Below, in pieces: positions 34,701-45,208 of a stretch of DNA of 64,000 nucleotides. The stretch is from Haberlea rhodopensis. Its lineage: Eukaryota; Streptophyta; Magnoliopsida; Lamiales; Gesneriaceae. The stretch is taken from positions 2,108,001 through 2,172,000 of the forward strand of contig CAJQUN010000003.1 of assembly GCA_907163345.1 (NCBI GenBank), written 5' to 3'. The position numbers and the translations under genes were made by a program. Positions within the stretch are counted from its first letter, which is position 1. Each line of letters begins with the position of its first letter. Under the pieces are notes generated by a model. It was not told where the DNA came from. It searched no databases and was given only the letters and a program-made list of their open reading frames with translations.

Positions 34701-36599
34701 AATAGTCACTCTATTAGGTTGCATGTCATGCTTCATTAATAAAACAACCTAGCTATTTTACCAATCCTCCCCCATGTTTCAGCCTTGTGGATTAGTGCTC
34801 ACTGCATGTTACAATGTACTATAGCCTATCTTTTTCACATTCGTCCTTCCAATTTATCTTTTATTAAAGTTAAATAAATGGAATTTATCTCACATGGCTT
34901 GAAGCATGACAATGATGATTGGGTTTTATGTAACTTTAGTACCTTGAAGTCTAACAGTAACAGATGATGTCTGTCAGGTGAAAACTGTAATGATATTCTA
35001 AACTTCTTCTTCTTTCTTGTATTCTTAAATAAATTGGGGAAAAGCCATTTGTGGTAGTGTGGAATAGGTTTATTTGACATTTTCATCTGATTAGTCATCT
35101 CCTGCATTGATTTGTCCCTTTAATTTTTATGCACGCTTAACTTACGTTACATCTCTTCTTAATTTCAGTTAAATATACTCCTCAGTGGAGGTGGCTTGCT
35201 CAAGAGTTGAAAAATGTAGACAGGGAGAAGACTCCTTGGCTTATTGTCCTGATGCATGCTCCAATTTACAATAGCAATGATGCTCATTTCATGGAGGGGG
35301 AAAGCATGAGAGTTGTGTTCGAGAGCTGGTTTTGTCACTATAAAGTTGATGTTGTTTTTGCAGGTCATGTCCATGCCTATGAAAGATCGGTTTGTGTCTT
35401 TATCCAGCTATACATTTTTTTTTTTATTTTTAACTTTTCCTTTGTGTTTCTATGCAAAGCTAACTATCCATACAAGTTTATGACATGGGATTTTGCTAAG
35501 GCAAATATTTTTGGTCGAACTGGCCTGCACTGAGTCTCATGGTGACTTATTCTAGTAAAACCTGAAAGATCATCACCTCGTGTGATTTATTATTGAGGTT
35601 TTATGTTGCCCATATCTTTACTACCATTTTTAGTTAGTAAAAGATCCCCCGCATTGTTATAATTTCCTCTTGTGTTTATATTGAGTTAGTTACCTGATGA
35701 GCTTTTCTCATTTCAGTACCGAATCTCAAATATACAACACAATGTGTCTACTGGAGCTTCCTACCCTGTTCCAGACAAATCGGCTCCTGTTTACATTACT
35801 GTTGGAGATGGAGGAAATCAGGAAGGCCTGGCTTTAAGGTAAAGCATAAATGCATACTACATTGATTTTCCTAGATCGGTCCCATGCAGTTCGATCTCCT
35901 TAGACTATTCTCTCTTTGATACCGGCATTACATCTTTTTATATGAATCATTAAATTTGATGCGTCTGCAGATTTAAAGATCCCCAACCAGATTATTCCGC
36001 TTATCGGGAAGCCAGTTACGGACACTCCACCTTAGAGATAAGAAACAGAACACATGCACTTTACCATTGGAATCGGAATGATGATGGCAAAAGAGTACCA
36101 ACAGATTCATTTGTGCTACACAACCAGTACTGGTAACTACTGTAAACCGCATAATATCTGAGGTTCATGATTGTTTTTTTCTTTGCCAGCATGTAGATCT
36201 TCATCATCCAAATCTTTGTTTCACACCAATTGGGTGTCATTATATGGATCTATCAGCTTGAATATGCTAGTTTGAATTTTAATCATCCACAGGTCATTGA
36301 AGTCATATTTCAGTAACTTCATCCCAAGTTAAATTTGCTTGTTCCCTTAATGTTGTGTAAGTGACACACCTTTGGGATATAAATTTGTAATCCTGATTAT
36401 GTTCTTAGCTCGGATCAGGGTTAAGAAAACACACATCTTATTTGGTTCGTTCGTAGCACCTTCGACTCTAGTAAACTTTGTATGGAGAATGTGTTAAACC
36501 AAATGACTGGGGTGATGCAGGGGAGACAATCATCGAAGAAGAAAGCTGAAGAAAAACCATCTCTATTCAATCATATCCAAAATGGCATACAGTCAGTGA
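28735..36599 (+). CDS. PAP26: Purple acid phosphatase, PAP26 type
   Basis: Nine exons (28735-28899, 29322-29522, 29769-29880, 33483-33709, 34322-34460, 35169-35389, 35717-35838, 35971-36132, 36521-36599) join in frame to 475 aa, the length I recall for Arabidopsis PAP26. PAPs are secreted or vacuolar binuclear-metal phosphomonoesterases that recycle phosphate. A signal peptide (about 1-20) precedes the N-terminal fibronectin-like domain. All seven metal ligands are present: Asp161 (GDLG), Asp188 and Tyr191 (GDLSYADRY), Asn226 (GNHE), His311 (MHAP), His348 and His350 (GHVHAYER). The last exon supplies a basic tail (HRRRKLKKNH). Ignoring the donor inside the TGG codon at 36131 would give a false stop after HNQYW. 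Intron 3 is 3.6 kb and carries a TRIM and a long hairpin. Confidence 0.93.
30852..32237 (+). mobile_element. TRIM-like LTR retrotransposon in PAP26 intron 3
   Basis: Direct LTRs at 30852-31236 (385 bp) and 31842-32237 (396 bp) begin TGTAACGTGCACC and end ATAACA. Two bases after the 5' LTR, TGGTACCACAGCC (31239-31251) resembles the initiator-Met primer binding site. Flanks GGTTT (30847-30851) and AGTTT (32238-32242) are a 5-bp duplication with one mismatch. The interior is only 605 bp. It starts with a gag-like ATG stretch (MADLQAIQR, then a stop) and contains an ORF of 185 codons (31289-31846) with no domain I recognise. There is no protease, reverse transcriptase or integrase. It is inserted in sense with the host gene. 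The LTRs are very similar but have small indels, so the insertion is not very recent. Confidence 0.88.
32336..32869. repeat. Long inverted repeat (hairpin) in PAP26 intron 3
   Basis: The left arm (about 32336-32545) and right arm (about 32659-32869) are nearly perfect reverse complements. Examples are AATACACATATATTGTGTTT against its complement at the far end, and GGGGCCCC plus GGGAGGGAGGTTGCA against TGCAACCTCCCTCCC. The loop is about 110 bp. Transcribed as part of the PAP26 pre-mRNA it would fold into a stem of about 210 bp. It is probably a foldback or MITE-type insertion. I could not identify a clear target duplication. Confidence 0.88.
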
Positions 36600-37183
36600 T
36601 CGTGATTTTCTTTCTAATGGACACAACACCTTTCTTGAAGAGATCTTAAAGCCTTCATGGGTGATTAATGATGCTATTGTCATGCTTTTTGATCTCATAC
36701 TTGAAAAAAGAATGGCTTTTATTAGGATTCTTGTATTTGAGATTGATTGTAAACCGAGCTGTTATGCATATAGCTCCCACTATATTATCATTGTATTCGC
36801 TCCTGCTAACGATCCAAATTTGCCAGGACGTGTTATTTCACTGGAGCATATGTATTGGATTAAATAAATAAAGAAGTGTCATCTGGTGTATCACATTCTT
36901 CTTGTGGCAATTTTAGTTATATTCAAAAAGATATGGATTCTCCGACCTCGAATGTCATTTCATTCACAAGTTCTAGATTTAACTGTATTGCACAAATTCT
37001 AATCTTAAATTCATTTGGATTGCTTGCATGTTAGTCTATCATACTCTGCCTAAATTTGAACTCAGTAAGTTTCTTGTTTGTATCTCGTTAAACGAAGCCC
37101 AAGATGTAGCAACTTCTTCCCATTTATACTTACAATTTTCTGCATCTTTACCGCCTTTTTCTCCCCTATATCAATGTTATAAC
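36600..37183. other. PAP26 3'UTR and spacer
   Basis: An AATAAATAAAG signal near 36864 probably ends the PAP26 transcript. No gene is seen after it. Confidence 0.45.
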
Positions 37184-37544
37184 TAGGAAGGTAGACGAGC
37201 TGAATCAAGTCAAATATCACGAAAATTTCGAGGTTTGAATTCTAGCTCGAATAAGTGTATTCGAATTTGAGTTCGGTTCGAAGTTAGAAAATTTTATTAT
37301 TTTTGGGTCGAATTTGGTCAAGGTTCGAATTCGAGTTTGACTCGATATATTTGAACATGTTCGCGAGCTATTCGAACTATTACTCGAACATAAATATCTG
37401 AATGTTAACGAGTGGTGGGTGAACTATCGAACAAAATAATTTGGGCTAAACTTCGGCTCAAATTCGATAATTTCAATACGAATCAAATGTTTTTCGAACA
37501 AGCTAAAAATGCTCGTGATGCGGCTCAATTCTTTTACTTCCTTA
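37184..37544. mobile_element. hAT-like non-autonomous element, degenerate
   Basis: The left end TAGGAAGGTAGACGAGCTGA and the right end read inward TAAGGAAGTAAAAGAATTGA are imperfect inverted termini. Both are near a TAGGGGTGTAAACGAGC consensus. Flanks GTTATAAC and ACTATAAA match at 5 of 8. The interior repeats TTCGAATTTGAG and TTCGGTTCGAA phrases. It is the same type as 52280-52703 but older. Confidence 0.55.
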
Positions 37545-37964
37545 ACTATAAATTAATATAAACTACACAAACATCACTTCTAAAATCAATGCGTGAGTGG
37601 GAAATTTTTCATAAATGTCGCTGAAGAATTGGAGTCTGCCCTTTCTTTAGATGCATGCTTATTTCACAAACCATGGGAAAAAGGATAAGGATATGGAGTC
37701 AAGTTGAGATGACACATAAGGCAATGCTTGTTTAAATTTTCTGTCGATATTTTGATTTTCCAAAAATACAAATACATTTTTACCACGCTTTTACGTTCAT
37801 GTTACGATGATTATTATTATATATTCAAGTTTCATCATAGTCGCATAATACGTAAAAGGGTAAATAATTTAATAAACTCTTACCTAGATTATATTTACAT
37901 AAAAAAATATCACATTCCAATAATAAAATCAATTGCATCGAATTTCTCATTCCAACAATGATAA

Positions 37965-38400
37965 GAACAACTAAGCCTTTGATCCAATTAATTGGGGTAT
38001 GCTACATGAACAATAGAGAGAATCAAGTCGTTTCGGACACGTGCGTCAGTCTTCTCCAAACGCTTCTATCGGTCGGAACATCATTCTTTATTCCCTTGAA
38101 CTCCAAGTCTTTGGTATAACTTTGAGTCTATGTCTTCTTCGATCGTCCTCTCGCTCTAGTGAAATGGCCGAAATTCATGGACTCCACTTGACGCACAAAT
38201 GCATTGTTGTGCCTACGTCTTACGTGACCAAACCAACATATGACGGTTCTATAAAATCATCCCTTCAATTTCAATGGGATATTACGATCGCATAGAACTC
38301 TGGTGATTTTTCTCCATTTCAACCAGCCCTTCTAAATCATTGGTTAACGTCCGTCTCTCAATCCATTTGGGTAATAGATTAAATTTCTCGAAAGTATATT
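37965..38400 (-). mobile_element. Decayed LINE (RTE-like) reverse transcriptase 3' end
   Basis: On the minus strand the reading WFGHVRRRRHNAFVRQVESM, then a RGRSKKT phrase, KDLEF and DRSVWRRLTHVSE matches the conserved C-terminal tail of plant RTE-type retrotransposon ORFs. It ends with HTPINWIKG before the 3' end. Internal stops and frameshifts are present. No tail or duplication was delimited. Confidence 0.7.
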
Positions 38401-38953
38401 TCCACAAAATATGTTCTAAAATTATTGGAAATTAAATTTCAATCTTTAAGGCATATTATGTATTTGCAAGCTTTAAAATGTCCCATTATGTGGTTCGATT
38501 TTTATTTTATTTTTAAATAATTCATAGATACCAACCATTACCATCTTGTTAAATAACATGCATCCCATTTTAACAGCAGGTATACCATTCCATGCATTGA
38601 GTACTTTTATTATATATATTTGTTTCATATTTTTAAATTTTGTATATGAAAAATATATAGTCTAGGTTACATTAAAAAAAACATTTCCTTATTTTACTTC
38701 AATTTTTTATGTATTGAAAGGGCTATAATTTCTAACCCATCCATACAAATTATATAAGGCTATGGACCCAATAAAACTTGTAAAAAAAAAAAAGAATACT
38801 TTAATGATGATGATGATATAATGTTTGACAGTACACGAATTTTACAACCGCTCCATAATTTGTTTTTGTCATTTGCAGCTGTTGTCACTAGCAGTCACAA
38901 TTAAGTCAGTTTACACTTAGTCATTCTTACGTAGACTCGGTGTTTACAAGTTG
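38401..38953. other. AT-rich spacer, no gene seen
   Basis: Homopolymer-rich sequence with no recognised feature. Confidence 0.4.
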
Positions 38954-38954
38954 G

Positions 38955-39133
38955 GGCATCATCAAACAAACCCCTAGGGTTTCATTGTTGCTGCCCTTAA
39001 GGACACTGCCCTCAGGGACATCATCCACCATCCATTTGGAATCTTTTTTTTTCTTTTTTAAAAAAAAGATTCCAAATGAATGGTGATGATACCCCTAAGG
39101 GCACTACCCTTAAGGGCATCATCAAACAAACCC
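38955..39133. repeat. Foldback element with flanking 19-bp direct repeat
   Basis: A palindromic core (about 38991-39114) pairs ATCCATTTGGAATCTTTTTT with its complement across a T/A tract at about 39050-39065. The arms continue through TGCCCTTAAGG- and CTGCCCTCAGGGA-like phrases. The same 19-bp string (GGCATCATCAAACAAACCC) occurs in direct orientation at both ends, 38955-38973 and 39115-39133. Nothing is encoded. Confidence 0.7.
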
Positions 39134-39525
39134 TGACCTAGGGCAGGGGCCCATACCGTCCAAAATAAAAATAAAAAATTTAGTGCATTTTTTTTTAAAC
39201 AAAAAATTTTGACTTTTATTTTTTTTATAAAAAAAATACATTTATCTTCAAAAAATTTTTAGCCCTCAAATATTATCAAAAAAATTTCGCCCCTCAAAAC
39301 TTTTTTCTGATTTCGCCCCTGTTTATAAGTTTCAACACACATAAAAATATATTATATACATATCATTATGTGACGATATTTATAAACACGAGCCCACATA
39401 AGAAATTTCCGTTTGTACAAGTCACTGGTTTTTGATAATGTGACAAAATGATGAGGTCGTATTTAAAATTAAAATTTATGTGAAGTTATGCATCAAAGTT
39501 TACTTTAGTATAAACTTTATGAATT

Positions 39526-40137
39526 TGTTAGTGTAATATTTGCTCTTAAAGAGTGGTCGAAGTATGACTTTAGTTTATGTATAATTTAAAATGTTTGAGT
39601 TGTTGTTATCATCAACTATAGCTTTCGATAAAGCGGTAATGCTTGATCCTACAATTATGAGTGGGGTCGGGTTAGTTTTTTCTTGTCGGGTACTGACATT
39701 TGGGGTAGTATTTTTACTACCCGAACCCGACAAAAAAATATTTTACCCGACTGTCGGATATCCAAAAAAATTCGGATAGTATCGGGTGCCCGAAATTTAT
39801 TACATAAAACAAAACCGAAATTTTGAAGGGAAATTCAAGCATTACTGTTCATCTTAGTTGATTCGTATCCAAGTAAGAGCTTTCTCCCAAGAAGAAAACA
39901 AACAACTTCATATCATTCATATACTCATAAATCTCAAGCAATTTACAGGCTCACAACAAAAATCTCAAGCAATTTACAGCCCATTAAAGAGGGATGCATA
40001 GAAGTAAACATAGTGATGCCTTAACTGTGATGTTGAGTGACAGGGCTGCGCCGGCGAGTGCGAGTATCAGAGTCAATGTCACGTGTTCAATTATCATAGA
40101 TTACAAAACGTACAATTATTAGGATACATTGTTGGAC
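39526..40137 (+). mobile_element. Ultra-short LTR retroelement, copy C, interrupted and truncated
   Basis: The 5' LTR is 39526-39653 (TGTTAGTGTAATATTTGCTC to CTTGATCCTACA). About 400 bp of unrelated sequence (roughly 39657-40064, with the inverted phrases ACTACCCGAACCCGAC and GTCGGGT) interrupts the element before the primer binding site. It resumes at GTATCAGAGTCAATGTCACGTG (from about 40066), the same internal sequence as copies A and B. The 3' LTR starts TGTTGGA at 40130 and is cut off after about 8 bases by the repeat at 40138. Confidence 0.65.
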
Positions 40138-40232
40138 TGTCACCTGTAGCGGGGGCCAAATAATAAAAACCTTCAGCTGTCACCTGTAGCGGGAGCCTGC
40201 TATTTTGTAGGCCTCTGCTGCAGGTGACAGCG
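40138..40232. repeat. Repeated and inverted GTCACCTGTAGCGGG motif
   Basis: CTGTCACCTGTAGCGGG occurs twice in direct orientation (about 40139 and 40178) and once inverted (CTGCAGGTGACAGCGGGAGC near 40217). This may be the terminal part of the degenerate MULE/PMD element that follows, since it truncates LTR copy C. No matching terminus was found on the far side. Confidence 0.4.
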
Positions 40233-40639
40233 GGAGCTTTTATTGCTCCAATTTAATCACTGAAGCGGGAGCTTATTTATACCCCCCTCCCACCCTATTT
40301 TTCATCATCCTCTCAACCATTTCTCCTCTCATCAACTCCCTTCTTGCATATTTCGATACTTTTCTGCGTGCCAACAAACCTACATTTTTCTATCACTTTT
40401 CCGCGTGCACAATTAAAAGGTTAGTTATATTTTTAAATTTAGTTTTATGTATAATCAATTTCATAATTATATAATTTTGTTATAGTTTTTCTCTTGTTTA
40501 ATGTAGGATGACAACATATTCCGGTCCAGACGATTCTAATGTTTTGTACATACAATCTACACATATATCAAGTGATATTAATGTAGCTAATATTTATAGT
40601 ATAATATCAATTAAACATACATATATCTTATATGAGGGT

Positions 40640-42540
40640 CATATGGTCAGAATATTATAAATGAACGTGTTTTGAGATACATTGACTATATGGATTTTTA
40701 TGGTGTTTTGCGGTGCGGATATCGACTTTCGATAATCATTTGATTACTACTCTTGTCGAGTGATGGCGCCGTGAAACACATACATTTCGCTTAAGAACAG
40801 GTGAGACGACCATCACCTTACAAGATGTTTCTATTATTTGGGGATTGAGAGTCGAGGTGAGCCTGTCACATGCATATATCACACACAAAAAGGTAGAATG
40901 TCAACAAATATGTTTAAATTTACTTGAATTTCAGCCATCGCCCAATTATTTCAGAGGCGGACATTTATCGATGACTGCGATTATGAACACTGCATCTCTT
41001 CTCCTGTCAATAATATGAGCTCAGAGTTGGATGTAATAAACTACGCTTGTTCTGCGCCATGATGATCATTGGAGGAATTTTGTTTCCGGATTATCAGGGA
41101 GGTTCCGTGAAACTCATGTTTTTACAGCTATCCAAAGATATGGAGCAGGTGAATTTCTTATAGTTGGGGCAGTGCAATGTTGGCGTTCTTGTACCGCCAA
41201 ATGTGCAGAGCATCGTGTATTGGAAAGCGTATAATCACATTGCCATTATATTTTTTACAGGTATATATAATATATTAACTTAAACTTATAAAATATAAAT
41301 TTGTTAATTATTTTAATATTTGTTGACAGATATGGGCATGGAGGATGATACAATCCGTTAACCCTAACCGAGCGTTACGAACTAGTTTAGTCCCTGGTGA
41401 TGATGATCCCAATGAAATCATTCCAATTGCTCCATATGGTACAATGTAATAAAGACTTAATTTTTGTAATATAGTTACTGCTTCTATAATATCATTTATG
41501 CTTATAATAGGTGGAACAGAGTGTTTAGTCATACTCATATAGCAACTCATGCGGTTAGAATCATACGACATTGTCTGCACCACATGTCTGACGGCAAGGT
41601 ATATCTCTATTTAATGAATAAATTATTAATATATTTATATTTACATTTACATTTATATATGGTCATTGTTGTATATCTGACATGCGTAATTTACTTATTG
41701 GCAGTTTAATTGGATGCTCTATAACCCACAAGATGTTGATGTACATAGAATTATTACCACGTACAATAATGAGATTTGGCGAAGTGCCTGTCCACTAATC
41801 TGCTTCAAGATTGTGGAAATGTATCGTCCCAATCGGGGACTCAGACAATTCAATTTACGCCAATCTATTCCTTCCCCTGTACTTGATGGCGACGACCTAC
41901 ACGAGATGACACGAGTAGGGCATCCCAACATGAATTGGGCTACGTAACAAGGATGCTATCCGGATGTGGAGTAGAAGGTTGACATATGTTGCCAATGGTA
42001 AACCTTGTGGTAGATCAAACCCAGTTGATAATGTATATATGCAATGGTATAACCAAATAACTGTACATACTATATCTCCCATCGTTAGTGTGATTGGTTT
42101 TCGCCTTTTTACGGGCTCGTACCAACATCATACCGGGGCAAGCAGACAACAGAATTTTCCGAATTCATAGTAGCCGTCAATGAGGTTTGATACTGCAGGA
42201 CCATCTGGGCCAGCTAGTGGATTTGCTCATACTGGGCCAACCGTCGGACCATCCGGTGTGTTTGATAGTGGATTTGACACTACTGATTATCATACACCAT
42301 TTCAAACACATACCAAGAGTTTCTCTCAAGTACTTAATTTTGATTACCAACAACACATTCAAGAGGCTCAACCGGCGAGAAATATTTCATCACCTATCCC
42401 TTTTCCAAGTTATTCAGACGAACATCTTTTGGGTGATAGAGATGATGGTGATATTTCCTTAATAACTAGGATTGCTACACAAGCAAATCTTCCCAGCCCT
42501 ACTTAAGCAAATCTTCCTAGAAGAAGGCAGCGACAACATA
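40640..42540 (+). pseudogene. Plant mobile domain (PMD) gene, transposon-associated, decayed
   Basis: Fragments in different frames match the aminotransferase-like plant mobile domain of MAIN/MAIL proteins and of MULE- and Gypsy-borne relatives. Near 40720-40860 (with frame changes) are phrases like DNHLITTLVE, HTFRLRTGETTITLQDVSII and WGLRVEG. At 41310-41440 WAWRMIQSVNPNRA occurs. At 41510-41945 come RWNRVFSHTHIATHAVR and SACPLICFKIVEMYRPNRG, then RQFNLRQSIP, typical of the domain C-terminus. Intron-like gaps and stops break the frame. The neighbouring minus-strand MULE transposase suggests both came in one element. Confidence 0.72.
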
Positions 42541-42670
42541 GGCCACCTCATTGTGGAATAGGGGGACAATTGTAGACGTGCCTAATTATTATTTGTAATT
42601 ATTATGTCATCTTTTGTATTGTTTCATTTGAAAGTTATGATTTTTTGTATTGAATTGCTATGTATTTTAT

Positions 42671-42777
42671 TGTTGTCTCTCCCTATTAAATATTGATAAA
42701 TCTACATATTATGTTGTTGTCTCTCCCTATTAAATATTGACAAATCTACATATTATGTTGTTGTCTCTCCCTAATTT
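42671..42777. repeat. Tandem repeat, about 44-bp unit, about 2.4 copies
   Basis: TGTTGTCTCTCCCTATTAAA followed by TATTGATAAATCTACATATT recurs with one substitution, then starts a third time and breaks at CTAATTTCAG. Confidence 0.9.
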
Positions 42778-42925
42778 CAGGCCTATCCATCTCATTTCTG
42801 AAACGATTTCTTCTCTCTTCCAGCCCTTCTTCTTTCACGCCTAATTGGATTGTGTTGCAACTCAAAGGTTGGTGGATCCCATTATCGAATGTCTTCAAGA
42901 GGATGAAATTTGCCATTATAGGCTG

Positions 42926-44402
42926 CTAAGAACTCTGACATATTATACCATGGTTGCACAAGCGTCGTAGGATCCAACGAGTGCCATTTAGCAGTGCATA
43001 TAGCATGAGAACATGGAATGCCAAAAATATTCCATTTACCACATGAACACTCATTTGTTGATAATTTGACAACTTGAACATGTTGTCGCGACCTGGCCTT
43101 CCACCTATTGCAACTGAAGTTGTTTGATCCCGTACATCATATTTGGTAACGCGATGCTCAACAGATTTTCGTGACCACTCTTCATATTTTTGATAGGCGT
43201 AATCTGGCCATGGCTGGTTATCTCCAAGCATACGATGACTCTTGGTGACATGCTCGACGAAGTACTGAACACACATTTAAAAGGTCAATTGTATGATCGC
43301 GAAAATAGGGAGTCTTCGAGCACCCTTTAACACCCCATTTAAACACTCTGACATATTTGTAGTCATTACCCCAAGACCCAACCATCATCTGTAACTGCAC
43401 GTACAATTCCCTTATGCCTATCAGAAATAAGGCACACATCGGTTGCACCACAAAGAACGTGTCGGCCTAGATTACCCAAAAATCATTTCCATGAGTCATA
43501 TGTTTCTTCATCAACAAGTGTGAACGCTAAAGGTAATATCTGATTGTTGGCATCCAGGGTGACAGCGCTCAACATTTTATGCTTATATTTTGTGTACAGA
43601 TGGGTACCATCGACACTAAGGATACGACGACAGTGTCGAAACCCATCTATGCATGGCTTGAAAGCCCAAAAAACATAATTCAACGTATGAACCGATCGAG
43701 GATTTGTTCTTAAATTGTTCCACATCACACTGTCCCTGTATTGTATTTGCACAAATCACCAATGTATTTTTTAAGTAGACACACAGAGCTCTCCCACGTA
43801 CCATAAACATTTTCCACCGCCCATTTTAAACTTCGTCATGCCTTCATATATGAGATATCATATCCATATTTATCGTTAACATACTCCCGTACAAACTTAA
43901 TCTCATACGAAGGATTACGTCGCACAATCCCCTGCATTGTACTGGCCACCAGATTACAATCCAAATTGTGATGGTCGATATCAACATTACTAGATATGTA
44001 TGTATGAGGACCACCGTATTTTGTTAGTATCCAATAACCCAGCTTCGACTTGAAATGAGCTCGAAGACCCCATTTACATCTGACATCTGGAGAAATCTTT
44101 TTACACCATAGTTTCCATAAAGTACGAGTGATATCCACGATACTGTACTCCCGCCTAACAACTCTAACATAGTAATCCTTTACAGATGCAATCAAATATT
44201 TCTTATCTTTAAAAATCATATTCATGAATAGCTCTCCTCTCTCTGGATTATAGTACTTCGTTCGCGTTCCAGAAGATATACCAACAGAATCAGAAAGCTG
44301 TTCCTCGTAGACCACATTAAAAAAAAGTGGCATTTCATTCGTGTTCTGTAAAAATGGTGCGTCATTCACGTGTGTCACGCCACAAGGATTTTCACGCCAC
44401 AA
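42926..44402 (-). pseudogene. Mutator-like (MULE/MuDR) transposase, decayed
   Basis: Minus-strand reading frames in order match a MuDR transposase. The N-terminal DNA-binding region (44402-43836) has FKDKKYLIASVKDYYVRVVR and CKWGLRAHFKSKLGYWILTK. The catalytic DDE region (43752-43483) has VFWAFKPCIDGFRHCRRILS followed by VDGTHLY and DANNQILPLAFTLVDEE. A C-terminal region to 42926 holds SWIM-like remnants. The parts lie in different frames with several breaks, so it is inactive. It converges on the PMD gene remnant, and the two are probably halves of one two-gene element. Upstream of the transposase, 44380-44420 has a 17-bp direct duplication (GCCACAAGGATTTTCAC). Confidence 0.85.
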
Positions 44403-45208
44403 GGATTTTCACGGGATGTTGTATCCTGAATGGGAAATGCATGCATATTATCATCTGCGTCATCATGCATATCATCTTTGTCATCTCCAGACATGCTCGA
44501 TGACATTTCGGGTTCACTATCACTCCTGAATGCATCACGATGACAATCTCAAATTACATCGTCTATAAGTGGCCCTTCATATGAAGCCACCACATATGTA
44601 TGCTTCGATGGACCAATATCTGCATCATAGGCATTATGAACTGGTGTAACATTTTCTCTTATAAAATTCCAACCTCCTTCAACATTCGGCCAATATGCAA
44701 GATTGTCTTCGGACATGCCAGTTATATATTTATCTCAACATCCAATTTGATGCTCAAAATATGCAGAATCTTGATTTTGTTGAAAATCACAGTGCGTTGA
44801 AGTACCCGGTTGATCACTGAACCCTATATTCCTTAGAAATATATATTGTATCAAACTTTATTAATCAAATACTTACGTTTTGATTTGAGTTTATTAACTC
44901 ATTTAATTTCAGACATATTAATAAACGAATAATAAAAACATTAAATTCTGACTTATTTTAATAAATTACTGAACATAATATTTGTAATTAAAACTTGAGT
45001 AAAAAAAATATCAAATATATGTAGATTCGATTTAAATTCGGTAATTTATTTTTAAATATAATGGGCCATGTACGGAACCAAAAGGGTCCTCCCTTGGTGT
45101 TTTTATGACACGTGGTTGTTTTTAATAGTTAAAGTTCTGCTTATCAATAATTGATATCTTATTTACTGTCAGTCAATGTCATTTCTTCTCTGTGAATCAC
45201 ACGGCTAG
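44403..45208. other. MULE 5' flank and CLC-g promoter region
   Basis: Minus-strand transposase-like coding debris may extend to about 44800. The rest is AT-rich. An ACACGTGG G-box-like motif lies at about 45110-45117 and could serve the CLC-g gene, which starts 90 bp downstream. No other gene is seen. Confidence 0.4.

Noticed and set aside
35971..36136. Natural stop after HNQYW as the PAP26 C-terminus
   Set aside because: A GTAACT donor splits the Trp codon, and the exon at 36521 restores the conserved basic tail and gives the usual 475-aa length.
42180..42506. 108-codon plus-strand ORF as an independent gene
   Set aside because: It directly follows the PMD C-terminal motifs and is best seen as the low-complexity tail of that decayed gene.
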